64,000 nucleotides of DNA from Pseudomonas umsongensis. GTDB taxonomy: Bacteria; Pseudomonadota; Gammaproteobacteria; Pseudomonadales; Pseudomonadaceae. Positions 20,073 to 28,491 of this stretch are shown in pieces. The stretch covers positions 124,001 through 188,000 of the forward strand of contig NZ_NIWU01000005.1 of NCBI RefSeq assembly GCF_002236105.1, read 5' to 3'. The position numbers and the translations under genes are program-made. Under the pieces are notes generated by a model. It worked only from the letters and a program-made list of their open reading frames with translations, made no database searches and was not told the DNA's origin. How positions within the stretch are numbered: the first letter of the stretch is position 1; the number at the start of each line of letters is the position of its first letter.

Positions 20073-20807
20073 ATGAGCCCAACGTTCGACGTCGTGGAAC
20101 TCGCCACGACCTATGCCAACAAATCCGCCCAGGACATCCTGAAACTCGCTTTTGCCGAGTTCGGCGATGATCTGTGGATATCTTTCAGCGGCGCCGAGGA
20201 CGTGGTGCTGGTGGACATGGCCTGGAAGCTGAACAAGAACGTCAAAGTGTTCAGCCTCGACACTGGCCGCTTGCATCCCGAAACCTACCGCTTCATCGAT
20301 CAGGTGCGCGAGCATTACAAGATCGATATCGAACTGGTGTCCCCGGATCACACCAAGCTTGAACCGTTCGTGAAGGAAAAAGGCCTGTTCAGTTTCTACA
20401 AGGACGGCCATGGCGAATGCTGCGGCATCCGCAAGATCGAGCCGCTGCGTCGCAAGCTGTCTGGCGTGAAGGCCTGGGCTACCGGCCAGCGCCGCGACCA
20501 GAGCCCTGGCACGCGCAGCGCTGTGGCCGTGATGGAAATAGACACCGCGTTCTCTACCCCGGAACGCACCCTGTACAAGTTCAACCCGCTGGCGCAGATG
20601 ACCAGCGAGGAAATCTGGGGCTACATCCGGATGCTGGAACTGCCGTACAACAGCCTGCACGAACGCGGGTTCATCAGCATTGGCTGTGAGCCGTGCACCC
20701 GCCCGGTACTGCCAAACCAGCACGAGCGTGAAGGTCGCTGGTGGTGGGAAGAGGCCACGCAGAAGGAATGCGGGCTGCATGCCGGCAATATCATCAGCAA
20801 GTCATAA
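20073..20807 (+). CDS. cysH: Assimilatory adenylylsulfate (APS) reductase
   Basis: A 244-residue PAPS-reductase-family enzyme. Cys116-Cys117 ([10 protein letters not shown]) and Cys205/Cys208 (GCEPCTRP) are the four 4Fe-4S ligands that mark the APS-reducing type, and the C-terminal KECGLH (Cys233) is the catalytic thiol. The PP-loop [14 protein letters not shown] lies at 38-50. The protein reduces APS to sulfite and AMP with thioredoxin. It is divergent from thrH, sharing a 163-bp upstream region. Called PAPS reductase in some annotations, but the paired cysteines argue for APS. Confidence 0.95.
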   Translation: MSPTFDVVELATTYANKSAQDILKLAFAEFGDDLWISFSGAEDVVLVDMAWKLNKNVKVFSLDTGRLHPETYRFIDQVREHYKIDIELVSPDHTKLEPFVKEKGLFSFYKDGHGECCGIRKIEPLRRKLSGVKAWATGQRRDQSPGTRSAVAVMEIDTAFSTPERTLYKFNPLAQMTSEEIWGYIRMLELPYNSLHERGFISIGCEPCTRPVLPNQHEREGRWWWEEATQKECGLHAGNIISKS

Positions 20808-20820
20808 CAGCGATACCCAC

Positions 20821-20922
20821 CTGTAGGAGCAAGCTCGCTCGCGAAAAACGTGAGAACGCCGCGGTGTATCAGGCACCCTGCGTTATCGTTGAAGACAATC
20901 GCGGGCAGGCCAGCTCCCACAG
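20821..20922. repeat. REP doublet with mixed arms
   Basis: A GTAGGAGCAAGCTCGCTCGCG arm and a diverged GCGGGCAGGCCAGCTCCCAC arm enclose a spacer whose complement (CTTCAACGATAACGC) is shared with the units at 2.05, 25.6 and 48.8 kb. It sits just behind cysH. Confidence 0.75.
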
Positions 20923-21382
20923 GTGTCAACATCAGCCCTGAAAATGTGTACACACCACTGTCACCATCGGTGTCATTTTTGTGTGCACTTTTTGTTTCTT
21001 CGCCCTAAAAAGTTACATTTCCCTGCCTGACAACCCTCGCCACAGCTTTTTGTAGCCCCCTCCGAAAAAATAAATACCTGCGCAATCGGTCAACTTATAT
21101 CACCCGTTTTTCAGCGGTTTAGCACCCGCTGATAACAAAACGAAATGAGCAACCAAATCCATAGATTCAAGACTGGCACGCATCTCGCTTAAGTGCATAC
21201 ATGTTTTGTATACAATCACCTCAAAACATAAAAACACTCAGATCCGCAAGCCTGAAGCGCCCTATCCCGTACAGGCTGCAGATGCCCCATAACCAATGGT
21301 TTTCGCTACCCGCGACGAAGATTTGTCGAGCCTTGCGCTCATGCACAGTCATCGCGGCGTCGAACATCAGGAGCCTGCCGGA
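20923..21382. other. 460-bp non-coding region upstream of the transporter gene
   Basis: AT-rich compared with its surroundings. It contains two perfect palindromes, TGTGTACACA at 20945-20954 and TTGTATACAA at 21206-21215, suggestive of regulator sites for the transporter/racemase operon. No convincing gene is seen; the frame of the transporter is open back to 21296 but without a ribosome-binding site there. Confidence 0.55.
21206..21215. promoter_or_regulatory. TTGTATACAA palindrome, GntR-type operator candidate
   Basis: A perfect 10-bp palindrome of the TTGTNNACAA class, 167 bp before the transporter start. No matching regulator gene is adjacent, so the cognate protein is unknown. Confidence 0.4.
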
Positions 21383-22924
21383 ATGCGTACAAGTCTCTCC
21401 ACCAACGATATTGCGCTGGATCTACCTTCTTCCCACGTCACCCAGACCGACCTTGGGCAGCCACTGCAACCCCCTGTCGTGCTCAGCCCCCGCCTGCACA
21501 ACAAAGACCTGGCCCCGACCAAGGCAGAAGGCCGGCGCTGGGGTCGCTACAGCATCTTCGCGTTATGGACCAACGATGTGCATAACATCGCCAACTACTC
21601 GTTTGCCATTGGCCTTTACGCCCTGGGCCTGGGCGGCTGGCAGATTCTCCTGTCGCTGGGCATCGGCGCGGCGCTGGTGTATTGCTTCATGAACCTGTCG
21701 GGCTACATGGGCCAGAAGACCGGTGTGCCGTTTCCGGTCATCAGCCGCATCAGTTTCGGCATCCATGGCGCGCAGATTCCTGCCCTGATCCGCGCCGTGA
21801 TCGCCATCGCCTGGTTCGGCATCCAGACGTACCTGGCCTCGGTTGTGTTCCGCGTCCTGCTGACCGCCATCCATCCCGGGTTCGCCGAGTACGACCACGA
21901 TTCGATCCTCGGCCTGTCCAGCCTGGGCTGGGTGTGTTTCGTGGCGATCTGGTTGGTGCAATTGGGCATCCTTGCCTACGGCATGGAAATGGTGCGGCGC
22001 TATGAAGCCTTTGCCGGGCCGGTGATCCTGCTGACCGTCGCCGCCCTGGCCGCCTGGATGTATTTTCAGGCCAATGCGACCATCGCCTGGTCGATCCGCG
22101 AGCCGCTGAGCGGCGGCGAGATGTGGCGCAACATCTTTGCCGGCGGTGCATTGTGGCTGGCGATCTACGGTACGCTGATCCTCAATTTCTGCGACTTCGC
22201 CCGCTCTTCGCCGTGCCGCAAGACCATCAAGGTCGGAAACTTCTGGGGCCTGCCGGTGAACATTCTGGTATTCGCTGCCATCACTGTCCTGCTGTGTGGC
22301 GCGCAATTCCAGATCAATGGCCGCATTATTGAAAGTCCTACAGAGATCATCGCCTCGATCCCCAACACTTTCTTCCTGGTCCTGGGCTGCCTGGCGTTCC
22401 TGATCGTTACCGTAGCGGTCAACATCATGGCCAACTTCGTCGCCCCGGCCTTTGTCCTCAGCAACCTGGCGCCCAAATACCTGACGTTCCGTCGTGCCGG
22501 GCTGATCAGCGCGACCATCGCCGTGCTGATCCTGCCGTGGAACCTCTATAACAGCCCGCTGGTGATCGTCTACTTCCTCTCCGGCCTTGGCGCCCTGCTC
22601 GGCCCGCTGTATGGCGTGATCATGGTCGACTACTGGCTTGTACGAAAAGGCCAGGTCAACGTGCCGCAGTTGTACAGCGAAGACCCGAACGGTGCTTATT
22701 ACTACAGCCGCGGGGTCAACCTGCGCGCCGTGGCGGCATTCATTCCTGCCGCACTGATCGCCATCGTCCTGGCGCTGGTACCGGGCTTCCACTTGGTGTC
22801 GCCGTTCTCCTGGCTGATTGGGGCCGGGATTGCCGGGATGCTCTACCTGATCATCGCCAAGCGCCAACCTCACTACGCCGACGTCAGCGGTGAAGCCATC
22901 GCCGTGGACAACGTCAGCCATTGA
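21383..22924 (+). CDS. NCS1-family nucleobase/hydantoin:cation symporter
   Basis: A 513-residue transporter with about 12 hydrophobic helices. The N-terminal LHNKDLAPTKAEGRRWGRYSIFALWTNDVHN segment is the NCS1 signature before TM1, and DYWLVRKGQVNVPQLY follows TM10. The start at 21383 is chosen because AGGAG lies nine bases upstream; Met codons at 21296 and 21341 lack one. NCS1 members import uracil, cytosine, allantoin or hydantoins with H+ or Na+. The next gene, 56 bp on, is a hydantoin-racemase-like protein, which points to a hydantoin or allantoin-type substrate. Confidence 0.88.
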   Translation: MRTSLSTNDIALDLPSSHVTQTDLGQPLQPPVVLSPRLHNKDLAPTKAEGRRWGRYSIFALWTNDVHNIANYSFAIGLYALGLGGWQILLSLGIGAALVYCFMNLSGYMGQKTGVPFPVISRISFGIHGAQIPALIRAVIAIAWFGIQTYLASVVFRVLLTAIHPGFAEYDHDSILGLSSLGWVCFVAIWLVQLGILAYGMEMVRRYEAFAGPVILLTVAALAAWMYFQANATIAWSIREPLSGGEMWRNIFAGGALWLAIYGTLILNFCDFARSSPCRKTIKVGNFWGLPVNILVFAAITVLLCGAQFQINGRIIESPTEIIASIPNTFFLVLGCLAFLIVTVAVNIMANFVAPAFVLSNLAPKYLTFRRAGLISATIAVLILPWNLYNSPLVIVYFLSGLGALLGPLYGVIMVDYWLVRKGQVNVPQLYSEDPNGAYYYSRGVNLRAVAAFIPAALIAIVLALVPGFHLVSPFSWLIGAGIAGMLYLIIAKRQPHYADVSGEAIAVDNVSH

Positions 22925-22980
22925 CTCCATCGCGGCCCGGCAGCGTCGGGCCGCTGAACCACCCACTATAAGGAATCCCC

Positions 22981-23709
22981 ATGCGTATTCTCGTGGTCAA
23001 CGTCAACACCACCGAATCCATCACCCAGGCCATTGCCCGTTCGGCCCAGGCCGTGGCTGCGCCCGGCACGGAAATCGTTGGCCTGACGCCCTACTTCGGT
23101 GCCGACTCGATCGAAGGCAACTTCGAAAGCTACCTGGCCGCCATTGCGGTGATGGATCGGGTCATGGCCTACGACCAGCCCTTCGATGCCGTGATTCAAG
23201 CAGGCTATGGCGAACACGGTCGCGAAGGCCTGCAGGAATTGCTCAACGTACCGGTGGTGGACATCACCGATGCGGCAGCGAGCACCGCGATGTTTCTCGG
23301 CCATGCCTACTCGGTCGTCACTACCCTCGACCGCACCGTTCCTCTGATCGAAGATCGCCTGAAACTGTCGGGGCTCTGGGACCGTTGTGCCTCGGTGCGA
23401 GCTAGCGGCCTGGCGGTGCTGGAACTGGAACACGAGCCGCAACGCGCACTGGAGGCCATCGTGCATCAGGCTGAACTGGCAGTAACCCAGGACAAGGCCG
23501 AAGTGATTTGCCTGGGTTGCGGTGGCATGGCCGGGCTGGACGAGCAGATTCGCCAGCGCACAGGCGTTCCGGTAATCGATGGTGTGACGGCGGCGGTGAC
23601 CATCGCCGAATCGCTGGTGCGGCTGGGGTTGTCGACGTCCAAGGTGCGGACCTATGCGACGCCGCGGCCGAAAAAAATCATTGGCTGGCCGGGGCGATTT
23701 GGCAGGTAA
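22981..23709 (+). CDS. Asp/Glu/hydantoin racemase family protein lacking the first catalytic cysteine
   Basis: A 242-residue protein with the family start MRILVVNVNTTESITQAI and a C-terminal VICLGCGGMAGLDEQI carrying the second catalytic cysteine. In hydantoin and allantoin racemases the first cysteine lies in a VIACFGDPG-type motif; here the aligned segment is VIQAGYGEHG, with Gly75 in place of Cys. It may therefore be a one-base racemase variant or have a different role. It is probably co-transcribed with the NCS1 transporter. No hydantoinase or carbamoylase gene is present nearby. Confidence 0.82.
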   Translation: MRILVVNVNTTESITQAIARSAQAVAAPGTEIVGLTPYFGADSIEGNFESYLAAIAVMDRVMAYDQPFDAVIQAGYGEHGREGLQELLNVPVVDITDAAASTAMFLGHAYSVVTTLDRTVPLIEDRLKLSGLWDRCASVRASGLAVLELEHEPQRALEAIVHQAELAVTQDKAEVICLGCGGMAGLDEQIRQRTGVPVIDGVTAAVTIAESLVRLGLSTSKVRTYATPRPKKIIGWPGRFGR

Positions 23710-23723
23710 ACCGCGTTATCGTT

Positions 23724-23801
23724 CTTCGCGAGCAGGCTCGCTCCCACATTGGTTCCGCGGCGTACAAAACTCCCCTGTGGGAGCGAGCCCGCTCGCGAAT
23801 G
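23724..23801. repeat. REP doublet, GTGGGAGC type
   Basis: CTTCGCGAGCAGGCTCGCTC and GTGGGAGCGAGCCCGCTCGC arms are inverted around ~30 bp, between the convergent racemase and LysR genes. Confidence 0.85.
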
Positions 23802-23826
23802 GGGGCGACTCGGTTTCAAGCCTGAC

Positions 23827-24759
23827 TCAAATAGCACTAAAACGCTGCCCCAACCCCTGCCCGGCAAACTGCTCGATAATAAAATCCACAAACGCCCGGG
23901 TCTTGCCCGGCAGCAGTTTGTGCTCGGCGTAATAGATCGAAATATTGCCATCATCGACATACCAGTCCGGCAGCACCCGCTCCAGCGTCCCCGCCTCCAG
24001 ATACCCCACGGCAAACGGCATGCTCACCAGGGCAATGCCCAAACCCTGGACCGCCGTGGCGCAGGCCGCCTCCGAATCGCTCATGGTCATCCGCGCCCTG
24101 AGCGTCAGCGGGCTGTGTTGTCGGGTGCGGCTGGTCAACTGCCAGGAGCGCACGCGGCCGGTCTGCGGTGAGCGAATGAGGATGCCGTCGTGAAGCTTGA
24201 GATCATCGGGCTCGACAATCGCTTCATGCGCCGCCAGGTAACCGGCCGAGGCTACCAACACGCGATGGGCCGGGGTCAGCTTGCGCGCCACCACCCCTTG
24301 GGGCAGTTCGAACCCGCCACCAATCGCGGCGTCGAAACCTTGGGCGATCAGGTCGACCTGACGGTTATCGAAATGCCAGTCCGGGTTGATCGCTGGAAAA
24401 CGCCGCAAAAACTCACCGAGCAGCGGCACGATGTATAGACGCCCGAAGACGGTGCCCATGCTGACCTTCAAAGTGCCCGCGGGACGCCCCTCGGCGCTGG
24501 CCAGATTGGCCACGGCATTCTGGATCGTGTGCAGGCTGGCACTGACTTCGCTCAGAAACAGCTGCCCGGCCTCGGTCAGCGTCAAGCTGCGAGTACTGCG
24601 CTGAAACAAGCGTACCCCCAGCCGCACTTCCAGTTTGGCCACGCTCTTGCCGACTGCCGCCGGGGTCAGGCTCAAGCGTCGCGCGGCTTCGGCAAAGCTG
24701 CCCACCTCGGCACTGCGCACGAAGCATTCGATACTGCTGAAGGTTTCCATAGGAGCCAT
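23827..24759 (-). CDS. LysR-family transcriptional regulator
   Basis: A 310-residue LysR regulator. The N-terminal helix-turn-helix (FSSIECFVRSAEVGSFAEAARRLSLTPAAVGKSVAKLE) is followed by a periplasmic-binding-like effector domain (LYIVPLLGEFLRRFPAINPDWHFDN). The Met at 24750 (METFSS) is an alternative start that matches the family better; neither has a clear Shine-Dalgarno. It is divergent from the SDR gene with 116 bp between, so it probably controls that gene in the usual LysR manner. Confidence 0.88.
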   Translation of the reverse strand: MAPMETFSSIECFVRSAEVGSFAEAARRLSLTPAAVGKSVAKLEVRLGVRLFQRSTRSLTLTEAGQLFLSEVSASLHTIQNAVANLASAEGRPAGTLKVSMGTVFGRLYIVPLLGEFLRRFPAINPDWHFDNRQVDLIAQGFDAAIGGGFELPQGVVARKLTPAHRVLVASAGYLAAHEAIVEPDDLKLHDGILIRSPQTGRVRSWQLTSRTRQHSPLTLRARMTMSDSEAACATAVQGLGIALVSMPFAVGYLEAGTLERVLPDWYVDDGNISIYYAEHKLLPGKTRAFVDFIIEQFAGQGLGQRFSAI

Positions 24760-24875
24760 TATAAACTTATGGTTTACACAGACTATCGCAATTGCTGTCT
24801 ACTCAGCTTGTAATCGTGAATCGATACTAGGCTCCATCAACCGGGACATCTCGCCTCGGGACTTTGGAGATCGAT

Positions 24876-25622
24876 ATGACTACTCAGAACCTCAGCGGCA
24901 AAGTGGCTTTGATCCAAGGCGGTTCCCGCGGCATCGGCGCTGCCATCGTCAAACGCCTGGCCGCTGAAGGCGCGACAGTCGCCTTTACCTACGTAAGCTC
25001 CACGGCGAAGGCCGAAGAACTGCAGAACAGCATCACCCAAGGCGGCGGCAAAGCCCTGGCGATCAAGGCTGACAGCGCTGACGCCGAGGCCATTCGCAAC
25101 GCCGTGACGGCAACCGTAGAAGCGTTTGGCCAGCTGGATATCCTGGTTAACAACGCGGGTGTGCTGGCCGTCGCACCGCTGGAAGACTTCAAGCTCGAAG
25201 ACTTCGACCAGACCCTGGCGATCAACGTACGCAGCGTGTTCATTGCCACCCAGGCTGCCGCCAGGCACATGACCGAAGGCGGTCGCATCATCAATATCGG
25301 CAGCACCAATGCCGACCGCATGCCCTTCGCGGGTGGTGGCCCGTACGCCATGAGCAAATCGGCGCTGGTTGGCCTGACCAAGGGCCTGGCCCGCGACCTC
25401 GGCCCCAAGGGCATCACCATCAACAACGTGCAACCGGGCCCGGTCGATACCGACATGAACCCTGCCCACGGCGACTTCGCCGACAGCCTGATCCCGCTGA
25501 TGGCAGTGGGGCGCTACGGCAAAGTCGAAGAGATCGCCAGTTTCGTCGCCTACCTGGTCGGTCCCGAAGCGGGCTACATCACCGGTGCGAGCCTGACCAT
25601 CGACGGTGGTTTTGGCGCTTGA
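24876..25622 (+). CDS. Short-chain dehydrogenase/reductase (3-oxoacyl-ACP reductase-like)
   Basis: A 248-residue classical SDR. The cofactor motif GGSRGIG is at 15-21, NNAG at about 90, and the catalytic Tyr and Lys are in YAMSKSALVG. The C-terminal TGASLTIDGGFGA is typical. The start MTTQNLSG at 24876 has GGAG six bases upstream; the earlier Met at 24864 lies before that site. Substrate unknown; a stress- or xenobiotic-inducible oxidoreductase under the divergent LysR regulator is likely. Confidence 0.88.
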   Translation: MTTQNLSGKVALIQGGSRGIGAAIVKRLAAEGATVAFTYVSSTAKAEELQNSITQGGGKALAIKADSADAEAIRNAVTATVEAFGQLDILVNNAGVLAVAPLEDFKLEDFDQTLAINVRSVFIATQAAARHMTEGGRIINIGSTNADRMPFAGGGPYAMSKSALVGLTKGLARDLGPKGITINNVQPGPVDTDMNPAHGDFADSLIPLMAVGRYGKVEEIASFVAYLVGPEAGYITGASLTIDGGFGA

Positions 25623-25624
25623 CC

Positions 25625-25726
25625 CTGTAGGAGCGAGCATGCTCGCGATGGTCGTCAACGATGACGAGGGAAACCTGACACCCAGCGGCGCTCTCAGGCT
25701 CATCGCGAGCATGCTCGCTCCTACAA
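25625..25726. repeat. REP doublet, GTAGGAGCGAGCATGCTCGCG type with conserved spacer
   Basis: Perfect GTAGGAGCGAGCATGCTCGC arms. The spacer (GATGGTCGTCAACGATGACG and GGAAACCTGACACC) is nearly identical to that at 48.82 kb, so arms and spacer form one ~100-bp repeated unit. Confidence 0.88.
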
Positions 25727-25736
25727 ATTTTGATCA

Positions 25737-26432
25737 TCAGGCCCAATCGAGTGCTGGCAAGCCACAGGCGCTCGGCACGAACGCCTTCAGCGTTCGAAGA
25801 ATGCCATCGGCGTGTGCGTACTTTTCATCGGCCATCGCCGCATCCGGAATCGCAATCGCCGTCATCCCCGCCGCCTTGGCCGCCGTGACACCGAACGGCG
25901 AGTCCTCGAACACCAGGCAATCGCGTGGCTCGATACCCAGGCGTCGTGCCGCCGTCAGGAAGATATCCGGCGCCGGTTTGGCCGCACCGACTTCTGGATC
26001 ATCAGCCGTGACGATGAAGTCGAACAAGGCGAACCAGTCGCGATGCAAGGTGGTTTTCTGGCCGAACGACTGGCTTGAGGAACTGGTTCCCACCGCAATG
26101 GGAATGTTGTGCGCCTTCAAGTGCCGAACCAGCTCTTGTGCTCCCGGCATCGCCTGCGCCGCAGGAAAACGCTCGCGCATCAGCGGCTCGCGAATCACCA
26201 GGAACTCTTCGGCGCTGATCGGCAAGTCCAGCGCCTGCACCACATAACTCGCCAGGTCACCTGCGCCACGGCCGATGATGCTCTGCTTGACGCTCCAGTC
26301 GAACGTTCGGCCATAGCGCGCGGCAATCGTGGCCGTGACTTCGGTGTAAATCCCCTCGGTGTCCAGCAATAAGCCGTCCATATCGAAAATCACGGCCTTG
26401 ATGGGGCCGAACTCCTTGAGCGGTAAATTCAT
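25737..26432 (-). CDS. HAD-superfamily phosphatase (beta-phosphoglucomutase-like subgroup)
   Basis: A 231-residue HAD hydrolase with nucleophile motif VIFDMDGLLLDTEG (Asp at about residue 17), motif II VGTSSSSQSF, and motif IV VFEDSPFGVTAAKAAGM. The helical cap after motif I places it in the PGM/2-deoxyglucose-6-phosphatase-like group. Sugar-phosphate substrates are typical, but the exact one cannot be read from sequence. Confidence 0.88.
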   Translation of the reverse strand: MNLPLKEFGPIKAVIFDMDGLLLDTEGIYTEVTATIAARYGRTFDWSVKQSIIGRGAGDLASYVVQALDLPISAEEFLVIREPLMRERFPAAQAMPGAQELVRHLKAHNIPIAVGTSSSSQSFGQKTTLHRDWFALFDFIVTADDPEVGAAKPAPDIFLTAARRLGIEPRDCLVFEDSPFGVTAAKAAGMTAIAIPDAAMADEKYAHADGILRTLKAFVPSACGLPALDWA

Positions 26433-26550
26433 CGCATCTGATCCGTTTTCATGACATCCCAGGCGGCTCAGGTACGGCCGTTCCGCGACAGATTAAAGGT
26501 TTCAGCAGCATAACGAGCAGCCGTGGCCAAGAGCAACGGGCGCATGACGC

Positions 26551-26574
26551 AAAAAGCCCGGCAAATCGCCGGGC
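26551..26574 (-). terminator. Intrinsic terminator of the Gly/Ser-rich protein gene
   Basis: On the minus strand GCCCGGC, a 5-base loop and GCCGGGC are followed by a run of T. It lies 35 bp past the stop of the gene at 26610. Confidence 0.8.
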
Positions 26575-26609
26575 CCGGACAGCTTTACGCGCTGTTGATT
26601 TATGCCAGG

Positions 26610-26948
26610 CTAACCGCCCGCCTTGCCTGTCCCACTACTTTTGGCAGCACTATCTGATCCTCCAGACCCATTGCCAGAAGCGCTCCCCGTCGAACTGCCA
26701 CCGCTGGTCGACCCGCTTCCCGTCTCCGGGCGGGTGGTGCTCCCATTGGCATCGCCTGCATTGCCATTCCTGATGGCGCCAGGCGGTAATGCGTTCTCAG
26801 TTCCAGAGCCTGCATTCATTTCAGTAGACGGCGGCATACCGCCCTTATCGACGGGCGCGTCGTTACCTGAGGATTTTGAAAATGCCACGCCTGAACCGAT
26901 CGATAACAGACTAGCCACTGCCAGGGCCAACACGCTTGACCTGATCAT
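26610..26948 (-). CDS. Small exported Gly/Ser-rich protein
   Basis: A 112-residue protein with a signal peptide (MIRSSVLALAVASLLSIGSGVAFS) followed by a low-complexity region rich in Gly, Ser, Asn and Thr (GSGSTSGGSSTGSASGNGSG). No cysteine or known domain is seen. A disordered periplasmic or secreted protein is likely. It has its own terminator downstream, and its neighbours are other small exported or acidic proteins on the same strand. Function unknown. Confidence 0.7.
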   Translation of the reverse strand: MIRSSVLALAVASLLSIGSGVAFSKSSGNDAPVDKGGMPPSTEMNAGSGTENALPPGAIRNGNAGDANGSTTRPETGSGSTSGGSSTGSASGNGSGGSDSAAKSSGTGKAGG

Positions 26949-27045
26949 GGACGTCTCCTTTTACCCGTTGCATACCTTGAGTCTGGCAGCAGTGCATCGG
27001 CAGGGTTGCCACTCATTCGACAGGCGGTCTCGCGCCAGAGGTCGG

Positions 27046-27264
27046 TCAGCTCGGCTCGCCGGATGCGTCCTCACCGGCGATGTCCGGATCGTCCGGGTCG
27101 ACTTCGACATCAGAATCCGTGCGCTTGAGGTCATCGTTGGGGACCTGCTCGACACCGGGCTCGTCATCGGGAGGCCGCTGATCGCGACTCAGGGAATCGG
27201 TAGGTGAAGGCAGGGGGTATTCGGGGGTTTCGTCGATGTCGGCGACTTTCGGATCTGCGTTCAT
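27046..27264 (-). CDS. Small acidic proline-rich hypothetical protein
   Basis: A 72-residue, very acidic protein (MNADPKVADIDETPEYPLPS ... DPDDPDIAGEDASGEPS) with no predicted helix-forming hydrophobic segment. GAGG stands about eight bases before the ATG. The composition implies an intrinsically disordered cytoplasmic protein. No function can be assigned; similar short acidic proteins occur in other Pseudomonas genomes, as far as I recall. Confidence 0.6.
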   Translation of the reverse strand: MNADPKVADIDETPEYPLPSPTDSLSRDQRPPDDEPGVEQVPNDDLKRTDSDVEVDPDDPDIAGEDASGEPS

Positions 27265-27370
27265 GGAGCACCTCGCAACGGACCTGAAAGGCAGGCCCTG
27301 ACCGTTGGAGGCAGCGTCGATCGTCAGGTTCGATCAGGGAGACTATCGGTTATTTTGCCGATCGAATCCG

Positions 27371-27838
27371 TCAGTGATGTTTGTTCTTGTGTTTGTGCTT
27401 ATGTTTGTGACCGCCGCCGGAGTGGGAGTCGCCATCGTCGCTTCCCAGGTTGTTGCCGACCGCACCACCGGCTGCACCACCCAGGCCTGCGCCAATAGTC
27501 GAACCGGTCCTGCCACCCAGGCTGTTGCCGATCACTGAACCGCCGGCTGAACCCAAGCCACCGCCTACCGCCGCTTCGGTGCGACTACCCTTGGGCGCAC
27601 CGATCGCGCTACCGGCGGCGCCACCGACGCCGGCACCAATCGCAGCGCCCGTGCTGCCGCCCATTTGTCCACCTACCACGTTGCCCAGCGCACCACCAAT
27701 ACCGCCGCCAACGGCTGCGGTACCATCGCCTGCAGCCAGTGCGAATGGTGTAAACAACAATCCAAAAACAATTGCCGGTAACGTCAAGCGTCGAGTACTC
27801 GGGTACTGCACTTCATTACCTTGGGTTTTCGGGGTCAT
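27371..27838 (-). CDS. Glycine-zipper exported protein with His/Lys-rich tail
   Basis: A 155-residue protein. The start at 27838 is preferred because AGAGG precedes it; the frame extends to 27889. After the signal segment (LPAIVFGLLFTPFALAAG) come two copies of a ~40-residue glycine-zipper block (GGGIGGALGNVVGGQMGGST and GGGLGSAGGSVIGNSLGGRT). The tail HKHKHKHKNKHH is a possible metal- or anion-binding end. It is a tandem paralogue of the gene at 27952. Such zippers pack in membranes or oligomerise; the role is unknown. Confidence 0.72.
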   Translation of the reverse strand: MTPKTQGNEVQYPSTRRLTLPAIVFGLLFTPFALAAGDGTAAVGGGIGGALGNVVGGQMGGSTGAAIGAGVGGAAGSAIGAPKGSRTEAAVGGGLGSAGGSVIGNSLGGRTGSTIGAGLGGAAGGAVGNNLGSDDGDSHSGGGHKHKHKHKNKHH

Positions 27839-27906
27839 GGCACGCCTCTTATTTATCGGGGGTATGTGAATTGGAGCCGTTAATTCCATAAACGTTCAAA
27901 AACGCA

Positions 27907-27933
27907 AAAGCCCGGCATCAAGCCGGGCTTTTG
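27907..27933. terminator. Bidirectional intrinsic terminator
   Basis: AAAAGCCCGGC, a 5-base loop and GCCGGGCTTTT. It lies 19 bp past the stop of the 27952 gene on the minus strand and separates the two glycine-zipper genes into independent transcripts. Confidence 0.82.
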
Positions 27934-27951
27934 TTCACGACCCTTGGGGTA

Positions 27952-28320
27952 TCAGTGACGCTTGTGACCGTTGGCCAGGTTGCTGCCTACGCCGCCGCCC
28001 AAGGCGCCACCCAGGCCTGCGCCGATGGTCGAACCGGTCTTGCCGCCCAGGCTGTTGCCGATCACCGAACCACCGGCAGCGCCCACGCCACCACCGATGG
28101 CGGCACTGGTACGGTGGCCTTTCTTGGCGGCAACCGCGCTGCCGGCTGCACCCGCAACCCCCGCACCAATCGCGGCACCGGTGCTGCCGCCCATGCTTCG
28201 GCCAACGACATTACCCAGCGCACCACCCAGGCCACCACCAAGGGCGGCTGTACCGTCACCGGCGATTGCACCTTGAGTAACCAGAAGACCCAGAACCAGA
28301 GCAGGCAGTGTGAAACGCAT
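27952..28320 (-). CDS. Glycine-zipper exported protein (paralogue)
   Basis: A 122-residue protein with a signal peptide (MRFTLPALVLGLLVTQGAIAG) and the same two ~40-residue glycine-zipper blocks as its neighbour (GGGLGGALGNVVGRSMGGST and GGGVGAAGGSVIGNSLGGKT). The tail is shorter (NGHKRH). GAGG stands upstream of the ATG. Tandem duplication is evident, while the tails have diverged. A terminator between the genes suggests separate regulation. Confidence 0.75.
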   Translation of the reverse strand: MRFTLPALVLGLLVTQGAIAGDGTAALGGGLGGALGNVVGRSMGGSTGAAIGAGVAGAAGSAVAAKKGHRTSAAIGGGVGAAGGSVIGNSLGGKTGSTIGAGLGGALGGGVGSNLANGHKRH

Positions 28321-28465
28321 GACGAAAACCTCAAAAAATAGGGGGTGAAATTCAAAAGGGTCGAGATTGAATGCTTTAGAGGGAACAAAGTCCAGACATG
28401 CGCGCGCTCAACCTCGTTGTTCGCGACGGTTGGACAGCTTTTTTGGAAAAGGTTTTATCGCAGGC

Positions 28466-28491
28466 AAAAAAAAGCCCGCTGGGGAACGGGC
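28466..28491 (-). terminator. Intrinsic terminator without an obvious gene
   Basis: Minus-strand GCCCG, an 8-base loop and CGGGC are followed by eight T. No open reading frame of quality precedes it on this strand within the 95 bp back to the intron, so it may end a short RNA or the transcript that crosses the intron. Confidence 0.65.
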
